A DNA stretch of 64,000 nt from NCBI RefSeq assembly GCF_015557435.1, contig NZ_JADNOH010000070.1:37617-101616 (forward strand). Direction: 5' to 3'. The notes beneath the pieces are model-generated. The model was not told where the DNA came from. It saw nothing but the letters and a program-made list of their open reading frames with translations, and ran no database searches. Shown in pieces: positions 52,742-61,845 of this stretch. The first letter of the stretch is position 1. Each line of letters starts with the position of its first letter. The translations under genes were made by a program, and so were the position numbers. The DNA is from Collinsella aerofaciens (GTDB lineage: Bacteria > Actinomycetota > Coriobacteriia > Coriobacteriales > Coriobacteriaceae).

Positions 52742-53596
52742 CTACGCCTTGAGCGTGAGCACCGCACCGAACGCCGTCGGACCGCAGTGGCTCGAAATGA
52801 CGCCGCCAACCTGAGTCCAGGTAACGTCCTTAAAGCCAAGCTCGTGCGCATACGTCTCCATGTCATCGCGCAGCTCTTCGGAAAGGCCCACCGAATACGC
52901 CAGGCCAATGTGCGCGTAGTCGATATCGCCCTTGGCAATCATATGGTCGATAAAGGCGCGAGCGCATTTGAGCATGGAACCGCGGAACTTTTTGGTTGCC
53001 ACAAACTTGCCGCCCGTCACCTCGATGCACGGTTTGATCTTGAGCAGATGGGCACCAAGGAACGCCACGTTGGACAGACGCCCGCCGGCCTTGAGAAAGG
53101 CGAGGTCGGTAGGGACAAAGCCCAGCAGAACGCGATCCATGACGGAGTTGGTAAAGGCGAAAATCTCGTCAACGGTGGCGTCCGGATGAGCCTCGATATA
53201 CTTAGCGGTCTCAACGGCGACAAGCGACTGGCCCACCGACACAAAGCGCGTATCCATGGAGAAGACGTAATCGCGGCCCTTTGCCGCAATCTTCGACGAC
53301 TGATGCGAGCAGGTCGTAACCTCGGAATACGCAAGATGCAAAATGGTCGCATCGGGCCGCTCGGCGTGGATGCGGTCGTACACATGCGCAAAATCCGCCG
53401 GCGAGCAACCGCTGGTCTTGGGCATCACACCAAACTCGTTGCAGCGCGAGTAAATCTCAAGCGGGTCGATCGATCCGTCTTCGACGGTCTCGTCACCAAT
53501 CGTGACATGCATGGGCACGCGCACGATGCCATAGCGCTCGCAGAGCTCCGGCGTCACATCCGAACCAGACTCAACCACGATTACGTACTTGCCCAT
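52742..53596 (-). CDS. DegV family fatty-acid-binding protein
   Basis: Protein of 284 residues of the DegV/FakB family, which holds a fatty acid and presents it to the FakA kinase. The pattern IVVESGSDVTPELCERYGI, then VRVPMHVTIGDETVEDG, MPKTSGCSPADFAHVY and the RLSNVAFLGAHLLKIKP region fit. The frame is open to 53701; ATGs at 53602 and 53596 are the realistic starts and I chose MGKYVIVVES. No fakA is seen in the window. Confidence 0.85.
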   Translation of the reverse strand: MGKYVIVVESGSDVTPELCERYGIVRVPMHVTIGDETVEDGSIDPLEIYSRCNEFGVMPKTSGCSPADFAHVYDRIHAERPDATILHLAYSEVTTCSHQSSKIAAKGRDYVFSMDTRFVSVGQSLVAVETAKYIEAHPDATVDEIFAFTNSVMDRVLLGFVPTDLAFLKAGGRLSNVAFLGAHLLKIKPCIEVTGGKFVATKKFRGSMLKCARAFIDHMIAKGDIDYAHIGLAYSVGLSEELRDDMETYAHELGFKDVTWTQVGGVISSHCGPTAFGAVLTLKA

Positions 53597-54034
53597 TATC
53601 ATCACAACCCATCTCGACGTTGGCTTTTGAATATGTGACGCACGTCCGCCGTCCTGCTGCAGAACGGCCTCCAAGCGCCAAAGAGACGCCGCCCCTTGCA
53701 CACAACAAAGGACAGCGTCTCCCTGGAAAACTCCGTGCTTATCTGAGATTCTACACGGTTTATTAAGGAGTGTTACTTATTCCGCAAACGGTAGCTATAC
53801 GCGATAAACGGTAGCAAGCAAGAATCCAGAACGCTCAACCCATTAGGAGAGTTCCGCCTAAAGGGTAACTACACAGGACCCCGCCGGGGCTGTTTGGGCT
53901 ACCTCCCAAAATATTCCGCAGGACGCAAGAAGCCCTCGCCGCACGAAGTGCGCAGCGAGGGCTTCTTGCATGTCCGAGGACGTTTTGGGAGGTAGCCCAA
54001 ACAGCCCCGGCGATCCTGCGGGAGTTAAACCCCT
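53597..54034. other. 438-bp gap between degV and the glycyl-radical gene
   Basis: Contains the direct repeat AAACGGTAGC (about 53785 and 53805), a GTTCCGCC-rich stretch and the long palindrome B (53876-54017). I see no gene. Confidence 0.5.
53876..54017. repeat. Long palindrome B with conserved internal loop
   Basis: A perfect 29-bp outer stem (53883-53911 with 53983-54011; contains GGGGCTGTTTGGGCTACC), internal loop ATTCCGCAG opposite CGAGGACG, a 3-bp GAC/GTC stem with an AT bulge, a 15-bp inner stem GCAAGAAGCCCTCGC and tip GCAC-GAA-GTGC. It lies downstream of the glycyl-radical gene on the minus strand. Confidence 0.9.
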
Positions 54035-54286
54035 TTAGAACTTGTTGTGGAAGGTACGCGAAATGACCTCGTCCTGCTGCTCCTTGGTGAGCGTGTGGAA
54101 GTTCACGGCGTAGCCGGAAACGCGAATGGTCAGCTGCGGGTACTTCTCGGGGTGAGCCTGAGCGTCGAGCAGCGTCTCACGGTTGAAGACGTTGATGTTC
54201 AGGTGGTGGCCACCCTTCTCGGCGTAAGCGTCGAGCATGTGGACCAGGTTATCGGCCTGAGTCTCGGAAACTTCAGAAACCTTCAT
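54035..54286 (-). CDS. Stand-alone glycyl-radical domain of pyruvate formate-lyase
   Basis: Protein of 83 residues that matches the C-terminal domain of pyruvate formate-lyase: [37 protein letters not shown] and [16 protein letters not shown]. The radical glycine is Gly58 in RVSGYAV. It starts where the 683-residue PFL protein stops, so the two make one full-length enzyme. Unlike GrcA/YfiD, which is a spare part for an intact PFL, here the large protein has no glycine domain of its own. An ATG 15 codons upstream is in frame, but ATG 54286 follows GAAGGAGACAC. It may still exchange with other glycyl radical enzymes. Confidence 0.92.
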   Translation of the reverse strand: MKVSEVSETQADNLVHMLDAYAEKGGHHLNINVFNRETLLDAQAHPEKYPQLTIRVSGYAVNFHTLTKEQQDEVISRTFHNKF

Positions 54287-54311
54287 AATGTGTCTCCTTC
54301 GATCGATAGGC

Positions 54312-54370
54312 GCCGGCCGAAACCGGCGCACTAATCAGTAATCGTTATTGTTAGTATAGCACTAACAATA
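54312..54370 (-). promoter_or_regulatory. Two hairpins between the large and small PFL genes
   Basis: Reading on the minus strand after the large gene: ATTGTTAGTGCTATACTAACAAT region (54348-54370), then GCGCCGG-TTTCGG-CCGGCGC (54312-54331). They could set the ratio or stability of the two messages. Confidence 0.6.
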
Positions 54371-54371
54371 G

Positions 54372-56423
<2,052 letters not shown>

Positions 56424-56816
56424 TGTGTAACCACGCTCCTAGTTACGTGTAATGCGGCGCTCTCTCACACCGCTGCTTATTGAATTCTTGAATGTTCGGC
56501 TTGCACGACCGGCTTCTTCCGTTTTCCGCCACGTGTTGACGCAGGAAAAACGTTTGTCCACCTTGGCGCTGCAACCCTAAACCCAAGATTTCACCCGTTT
56601 GAGAAGGATAACATAGCGACCCTCTCCATCTGGGCTGTTATATGTTTCTTTTTTTATATCATAAGAGCGTTTTTGACAAATCCGCAGGAAATGCGTGCGC
56701 GGGCAGATACCGTTCACCGAATTGTCTGATATTTCCCCTTGCCTTTATACGCCTGTCGCTCTAGCTGTTATGCCAGCTTTAGCTGGGTAAAGCGACTCAG
56801 AGACCCTAGCGACAAC
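56424..56816. promoter_or_regulatory. Control region upstream of pflB
   Basis: About 390 bp without a gene. It includes an AT-rich segment with TATAAA-like sequence near 56652-56660 and TTGTCA (56678-56673) on the minus strand, spaced 15 bp, a weak promoter candidate. GCGTTTTT and AAAAACGTTT motifs lie near 56548 and 56667. CCAGC-TTTA-GCTGG (56773-56786) is nested in a wider CCTGTCGCT/AGCGACAACAGG fold (56752-56819). Confidence 0.4.
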
Positions 56817-56853
56817 AGGGCGGCCACGAAGGAATATCCCCCGTGGCCGCCCT
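56817..56853 (-). terminator. Hairpin after the KdgT-like gene
   Basis: AGGGCGGCCACG (56817-56828) pairs with CGTGGCCGCCCT (56842-56853). It lies after the permease stop codon on the minus strand. Confidence 0.7.
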
Positions 56854-56896
56854 AAAGCATTGGCTTGTTGTGAGCGTTGATTTGTTGCGCGTGGCG

Positions 56897-57919
56897 TTAC
56901 GCGGCGGCGGCAGCCTTGTCGGTCGCGGCCTTCTTGCTGTCGCCGTGATCCTGGCCCTCAAAGTGCTTGTAGCACCAGCTGGTGACCAGCGGGGTGAGGA
57001 TGGCCGTCACGATAGCGCAGGCTGCGACCTGAGCCGTAGCCGTCGCGAGCACCGCGCCGCCGTACATGGCTTCGTTGACGCTTGCCATGGCGGCAGGCGT
57101 TGCCACGTTGGCACCGGCGCAGCTGGAGATTGCCGCGCCCGCGACACCCGTACCACCGGTGAGCTTATCAACCGCGATAACGGGAATGGCGAAGACCACC
57201 GAGCAGATAACGCCAAGCAGAATGCCGGGGAGGCCGCCGTTGATAAGCTGGCCAAAAGTCATGGTCGAGCCCATGGCAAAGAAGACGAGCACGATGATGG
57301 CGGAAAGTGCCGGTGCCATCATCTTCTTAAAGCTGGGGAAGAGGTTGCCCAGAATAATGCCGACGACGATCGGCAGGATGGCGCCCACGAGCGACCAGCC
57401 GATCGGAGCCTGGCCGGCAGCGCCGAGCACGATCATCGTGACCGGAGGGCCGACAACCAGCGTGGTGATGGCAACGGCGCCACGCTCGGCCTCGTTGCCC
57501 ATGGTGCCCATCAGTCCAGCGTACATAGCGTTGTTGGCACCCGTGCAAGCGGCCAGCATCACCATGGCCGAGATGCCAAACAGGTTGTCGTTGAACACAT
57601 AAAGGATGAGCAGCGACACGGCAACGACCACGATCTGCTTGACGGCGATGATGATGGCGCCGCGGGCAGCGGCGGCAGGAGCACTCTTAAACGAAATCGT
57701 CGTACCGACGATGAGCAAAAATGCGCCCACGAGCGGGCCTGCACCCTGCTGGGTCATGCCAAGCGTAAAGCTGCCGAGCGTTTTGAACAGGTCAGGGAAC
57801 AGCGTGTTGAGCAGGCAGCCCAGCAAAAGCGGCACCAAAATATTGGCACCCGGGATGGAGGACATCTTAAAGAACGGCTCCTTTGCCGCCGGCGCCTCCA
57901 CCGCAGTCGATTCACTCAT
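56897..57919 (-). CDS. 2-keto-3-deoxygluconate permease-like transporter (KdgT family)
   Basis: Membrane transporter of 340 residues with about ten hydrophobic helices. Patterns such as SSIPGANILVPLLLGCLLNT, FPDLFKTLGSFTLGMTQQG, ACTGANNAMYAGLMG and SCAGANVATPAAMA fit the KdgT proton symporters for 2-keto-3-deoxygluconate. It is preceded on the same strand by an SDR dehydrogenase, consistent with uptake and oxidation of a uronate breakdown product. The ATG at 57919 follows AAAGGAGATATAT. Confidence 0.87.
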   Translation of the reverse strand: MSESTAVEAPAAKEPFFKMSSIPGANILVPLLLGCLLNTLFPDLFKTLGSFTLGMTQQGAGPLVGAFLLIVGTTISFKSAPAAAARGAIIIAVKQIVVVAVSLLILYVFNDNLFGISAMVMLAACTGANNAMYAGLMGTMGNEAERGAVAITTLVVGPPVTMIVLGAAGQAPIGWSLVGAILPIVVGIILGNLFPSFKKMMAPALSAIIVLVFFAMGSTMTFGQLINGGLPGILLGVICSVVFAIPVIAVDKLTGGTGVAGAAISSCAGANVATPAAMASVNEAMYGGAVLATATAQVAACAIVTAILTPLVTSWCYKHFEGQDHGDSKKAATDKAAAAA

Positions 57920-57976
57920 ATATATCTCCTTTGGATGCATGCGAATCGTAGCCGCACGCGCCTATGTCAGAAAGAA

Positions 57977-58008
57977 GGCGACGGTCCCGAGTCGCAGGGG
58001 CCGTCGCC
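57977..58008 (-). terminator. Hairpin after the SDR gene
   Basis: GGCGACGG (57977-57984) pairs with CCGTCGCC (58001-58008); on the minus strand TTCTTTCT follows. It lies before the KdgT-like gene and may attenuate its expression. Confidence 0.7.
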
Positions 58009-58027
58009 GAATAATCGTCGTGGGGTA

Positions 58028-58777
58028 TTACCCGTCCAGGACGATGCCGCCGTCGCAGTCACCGATCTCGCCGTTCACGAAGCTGGCGAGGTCGGAAGCG
58101 AAGAACAGCACCATCTGCGCAGGCTCGCTGGCCTGGGCGGCGCGGCCCAGAGGAATACCGTTGATGATGCGCTGAGAGTTCTCGTCAGAGAGAATCGAGG
58201 TCATATCGGTCAACGTGAGCGACGGGCATACAGCGTTGCAGCGGACGCCGAACTTGCCGCCCTCCTTGGCGACTGCCTTGGTTAGACCGTTAACACCGGC
58301 CTTGGAGCTGGCGTAGGCAGCGGTGCCGAGCAGGCCACCACCGATCTTACCGGCAACAGAGCTCACGTTGACGATAGTGCCGGCATGGGCCGCCTTAAAG
58401 TGCGGGTACACGGCGTTCATCATGGTAAAGGTACCGTTGAGGTTGATGTCAATGGTGCGACGCCACTCGGTGTCATCGATCTCGTCGAACTTCTTGGTGC
58501 TGATGACGCCAGCGCAGTTAATCAGGATGTTGGTCTGCGGCAGATCGGTGAAAATCTGCTCGACGGTCTCGCGCGCCTTGGGTGCATCGGCGACATCGAG
58601 CTGATAGAACTTGTTGCCCTCGCCAAGCTCGGCCACAGCGGCCTCGCCCTTAGCAGCGTTCCTTGCGATGAGCGCGACGTGTCCGCCGCCCGCAACGATA
58701 CCCTTGGCAATCTCGAGGCCAATGCCCTGAGTGCCACCGGTAACGATCGCGGTCTTGCCCGTGAAGTCAAATGCCAT
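58028..58777 (-). CDS. Short-chain dehydrogenase/reductase
   Basis: NAD(P)-dependent SDR of 249 residues. Cofactor motif TGGTQGIGLEIAKG, NCAGV, catalytic Ser in VNVSSVAGKIGG and YASSKAG (Tyr-Lys). Its neighbour, a KdgT-like permease, suggests a KduD-type 2-deoxy-D-gluconate or gluconate dehydrogenase, which is an inference. The frame is open to 58894, but the ATG at 58777 follows GGGGGATGGAG and starts MAFDFTGKTAIVTGG. Confidence 0.85.
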   Translation of the reverse strand: MAFDFTGKTAIVTGGTQGIGLEIAKGIVAGGGHVALIARNAAKGEAAVAELGEGNKFYQLDVADAPKARETVEQIFTDLPQTNILINCAGVISTKKFDEIDDTEWRRTIDINLNGTFTMMNAVYPHFKAAHAGTIVNVSSVAGKIGGGLLGTAAYASSKAGVNGLTKAVAKEGGKFGVRCNAVCPSLTLTDMTSILSDENSQRIINGIPLGRAAQASEPAQMVLFFASDLASFVNGEIGDCDGGIVLDG

Positions 58778-58904
58778 GACTCCATCCCCCTTTATGTAAG
58801 GTGTCTCCTTGCGGGAAGTTGGAGCATCGCACGTGGCGATTATATGAGTCCCAGTCGTCATGGTGGTGACAACCCCTCGCCTAACCGCGTGCATGATAGT
58901 TCTT

Positions 58905-58918
58905 TAAAACGCTTCAGC
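58905..58918. promoter_or_regulatory. 14-bp motif upstream of the SDR gene
   Basis: TAAAACGCTTCAGC, the exact reverse complement of the motif before pflA (52628-52641). It lies about 128 bp upstream of the SDR start. Confidence 0.45.
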
Positions 58919-58990
58919 AATTGAATGATTTTAAGTCTTTATGCGCTCTTTATATTGCCCACTGTATGAGGTCCACGTATGGGGGTATCA

Positions 58991-59037
58991 TCTTCCACCG
59001 AAAATAGTTTCTAGTGTTAGGGGTTTTCGGTGGAAGA
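58991..59037 (+). promoter_or_regulatory. Hairpin or operator overlapping the marR start codon
   Basis: TCTTCCACCGAAAA (58991-59004) and TTTTCGGTGGAAGA (59024-59037) are perfect inverted repeats. The right arm contains the GTG start (59030) and the loop holds the AGGGG ribosome site, so it may be a repressor site, a translation-blocking stem, or both. Confidence 0.6.
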
Positions 59038-59479
59038 TACTGATTTCCGTGAGCTTGGGCGTCAGCTCCTTACCGAGTTCGGCAGTATGTATCAGCGCAT
59101 TTCACGCTTTGCGGACAAAGCCCTCGGCGGCGAGATGGCCGTCATGCGCGCCCTCATACTCGCCGGTGGTTCGCTCACACCGAGCGAACTCGCTGATCGT
59201 GCCTGGGTCTCGAGCGCCCGCATCGCCAATATCCTACGCGCTCTCGAGGCCAAGGGCTGGGTCGAGCGCGAGCACTCAAAGACCGACCGTCGTCGCGTAC
59301 ACGTCACGGTGACCGACAAAGGATTCCAGGATCTCGAAATCAAACGTCGGGAATTCGAGAAGCGCACCGCGGCTTTCCTCGAGCAGCTCGGCGAAACAGA
59401 TACCCAAGAGATGGTGCGCCTTCTGAGACGCGCCAACGAAATTATCGACCGCAATCAAGAAAGGAGAGATGCCGAGTGA
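59030..59479 (+). CDS. MarR-family transcriptional regulator
   Basis: Winged-helix regulator of 149 residues. It has the MarR pattern LTPSELADRAWVSSARIANI, LRALEAKGWVEREHSKTDRR and RVHVTVTDKG with the conserved D(R)R wing. It uses a GTG start inside a perfect inverted repeat, and its end overlaps the next gene by 4 bases, so it probably represses its own operon of a heterodimeric ABC exporter until a drug or other ligand binds. Confidence 0.92.
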   Translation: MEDTDFRELGRQLLTEFGSMYQRISRFADKALGGEMAVMRALILAGGSLTPSELADRAWVSSARIANILRALEAKGWVEREHSKTDRRRVHVTVTDKGFQDLEIKRREFEKRTAAFLEQLGETDTQEMVRLLRRANEIIDRNQERRDAE

Positions 59480-61845
59480 GGATTCTCAAGCTCTTTAAAA
59501 AGCATATCCTGGCACTGTTCGCAGCTATCGTACTTATCGTAATCAGCTGCAACGCTGATCTGGCACTGCCTACCTACATGAGCGACATCGTCGACGTGGG
59601 CGTGCAGCAGGGAGGCATCGCCTCGCCCGTGCCTGACACCATTCGCGCCGAATCGCTCGACGACCTTGAACTCTTTATGAGCGCCGAGGATGCCAAAGTT
59701 GTGGAGGCCGTCTTTAGCAAGGCGGACAAAAACGGTATTCGAACGTACAAGGGCACCGAGGAGGAGCGCGCCGACGGCGGCAAGATTGCCGACATCATGA
59801 GCCTGCCCGAGACCGTCGTGCTCGCCTTCAACCAGGGCATCGACGCCGACTCCATGGGCGACATGACCGGCGCATCCACCGAGGCAAGCGATGGCGGCGC
59901 CGCCCAGGCCATGCCCACCCCCGAGCAGATGGCGGCAATGACGCCCGAGCAGCTCGCCGAGATGCAGCAGAAGGCCGCAGCGGCGCAGAATATGCAAAAG
60001 CAGATTGATGCCGACGGCGGTAAGATCACCATGAAGAGCCTGCGTCTAGGCGTTGAAGGCGGCCTAATCGACCAGGGCAAGCTCGTCGAGGGCGCCAACG
60101 ATATGGCGGACAAAATGGGCTCCATGTCGGGCTCCATCGTGACCCAACGCGCCGTGAGCTATGTGCAAGACGAGTACAAGGCGCAAGGCATCGACCCCGC
60201 CGACGTGCAGAACGCCTACCTGGGCCGCATGGCGACCACGATGTTTGGTCTGTGCCTTGTGTCGCTCGTCGCCACCATCCTGACCGGTGCCGTGGCTTCG
60301 CGCACCGCCTGCTCCATCGCCCGCGACCTGCGCCGCGAGACCTTCAACAAGGTAATGCACTTCTCGCCGGCCGAGGTGGGCAAGTTTAGCCAGGCCTCGC
60401 TCATCACCCGCTGCACCAACGACATTCAGCAGATCCAGATGGCCGCAACCCTGTTTATCCGCATGTGCCTGATGGCCCCCGTCATGGGCATCGTCGCCGT
60501 CATGCGCGTCCTGGCCAACCACACCGGCCTGGAGTGGACCATCGCCGTGGCCATCATCGCGGTCTCGGCCGTTGTCGGCGTGCTCATGGGCCTCACCATG
60601 CCCAAGTTCAAAAAGATGCAGAGCTTTGTGGACCGCGTGAACCTTACCGCCCGCGAGCTGCTCGACGGCCTTATGCCCATCCGCTCGTTCAACCGTGAGG
60701 AGCATGAGCTCGAGCGTTTTGACAAGGCTTCGCTCGACCTGATGACCACGCAGCTCTACACCAACCGCGCCATGAGCTTTATGATGCCGCTCATGATGCT
60801 CGTCATGAACTGCATCACCGTGCTTATCGTCTGGTTTGGCGCGCAGGGCGTGTCCGACGGCGTGATGCAGGTCGGCAACATGATGGCGTTCATCTCTTAC
60901 ACTATGCAGATCGTCATGGCGTTTATGATCCTCACCATGGTTTCGGTCATCCTGCCCCGCGCCGAGGTCGCAGCCGAGCGCGTGGAAGAGGTCATCACCT
61001 GCCCCACGAGCATCAACGACCCCGCCTCGCCCAAACTGCCCGCTGCCAGCGCGCCGCGCGGCGAGCTCACCTTCCGTGACGTGAGCTTCCAGTATCCCGA
61101 TGCCCGCGCCGACGTCATTAGCGGCGTAAACTTCACCACGCACGCCGGCCAGATGCTCGGCATCATTGGCTCCACGGGCTCGGGCAAGTCCACGCTCGTG
61201 CAGCTGATTCCGCGCCTGTACGACGTCACGGGCGGCAGCATTTCGCTCGACGGCGTCGATGTGCGCGACATGACCCTTTCCGAGCTGCGCCGCCGCATTG
61301 GTTACATCCCGCAGCAGGGTCGCCTGTTCTCGGGCACTGTCGAGAGCAACCTCAAGTTTGCCAGCGACATGGTGAGCGATGATGACATGCGCCGGGCCGC
61401 GCGCATCGCCCAGGCCGAGGACTTTATCGCCGAACGCGAGGGAGGCTACGACTCCCCCATCAGCCAGGGCGGCTCCAATGTTTCGGGTGGTCAGCGCCAG
61501 CGCCTGGCCATCGCCCGCGCGTTGGCCAAAAAGCCCGAGGTCGTGGTTTTCGATGATTCGTTTAGCGCCCTCGACTACAAGACCGACGCTCGCCTGCGCG
61601 AAGAGCTTGCCAAAAACGTTACCGACGCCGCGCTCGTGGTCGTGGCCCAGCGCATCGCAACCATCATGCACGCCGACCAGATCATCGTGCTCGACGACGG
61701 CCACGTGGTGGGCACCGGTACGCACGAGGAGCTGCTGCGCAGCTGCCCGGCGTACCTGGAGATCGCACAGTCGCAGCTTTCCGCCGAGGAGCTGGGGCTT
61801 ACCCAAGAAGAAATTGCAGCCGTCATGGAAGGAGGCGAGCGCTAA
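59476..61845 (+). CDS. ABC exporter half-transporter with large extracellular insertion
   Basis: Membrane-ATPase fusion of 789 residues; such half-transporters usually have about 580. After the first helix (about 10-30) there is a roughly 210-residue outward region, rich in Ala, Met and Asp, before the second helix near 250. The remaining helices and the ATPase domain are standard: Walker A GSTGSGKST, Q-loop YIPQQG, signature NVSGGQRQRLAIARAL and Walker B VVVFDDSFSALD, where the catalytic glutamate position is Asp, as in degenerate halves of heterodimers. The start is a GTG overlapping marR. It pairs with the next gene. Confidence 0.9.
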   Translation: MRILKLFKKHILALFAAIVLIVISCNADLALPTYMSDIVDVGVQQGGIASPVPDTIRAESLDDLELFMSAEDAKVVEAVFSKADKNGIRTYKGTEEERADGGKIADIMSLPETVVLAFNQGIDADSMGDMTGASTEASDGGAAQAMPTPEQMAAMTPEQLAEMQQKAAAAQNMQKQIDADGGKITMKSLRLGVEGGLIDQGKLVEGANDMADKMGSMSGSIVTQRAVSYVQDEYKAQGIDPADVQNAYLGRMATTMFGLCLVSLVATILTGAVASRTACSIARDLRRETFNKVMHFSPAEVGKFSQASLITRCTNDIQQIQMAATLFIRMCLMAPVMGIVAVMRVLANHTGLEWTIAVAIIAVSAVVGVLMGLTMPKFKKMQSFVDRVNLTARELLDGLMPIRSFNREEHELERFDKASLDLMTTQLYTNRAMSFMMPLMMLVMNCITVLIVWFGAQGVSDGVMQVGNMMAFISYTMQIVMAFMILTMVSVILPRAEVAAERVEEVITCPTSINDPASPKLPAASAPRGELTFRDVSFQYPDARADVISGVNFTTHAGQMLGIIGSTGSGKSTLVQLIPRLYDVTGGSISLDGVDVRDMTLSELRRRIGYIPQQGRLFSGTVESNLKFASDMVSDDDMRRAARIAQAEDFIAEREGGYDSPISQGGSNVSGGQRQRLAIARALAKKPEVVVFDDSFSALDYKTDARLREELAKNVTDAALVVVAQRIATIMHADQIIVLDDGHVVGTGTHEELLRSCPAYLEIAQSQLSAEELGLTQEEIAAVMEGGER

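Noticed and set aside
54287..54371. Sequencing frameshift as the cause of the split pfl gene
   Set aside because: A single indel cannot create 85 bases of spacer with two hairpins, a stop codon after a unique tail and a well-placed new ribosome site and ATG.
60064..61806. 580-residue minus-strand frame opposite the ABC exporter half
   Set aside because: Antisense to a textbook ABC half-transporter; His/Asp/Ala-rich shadow composition.
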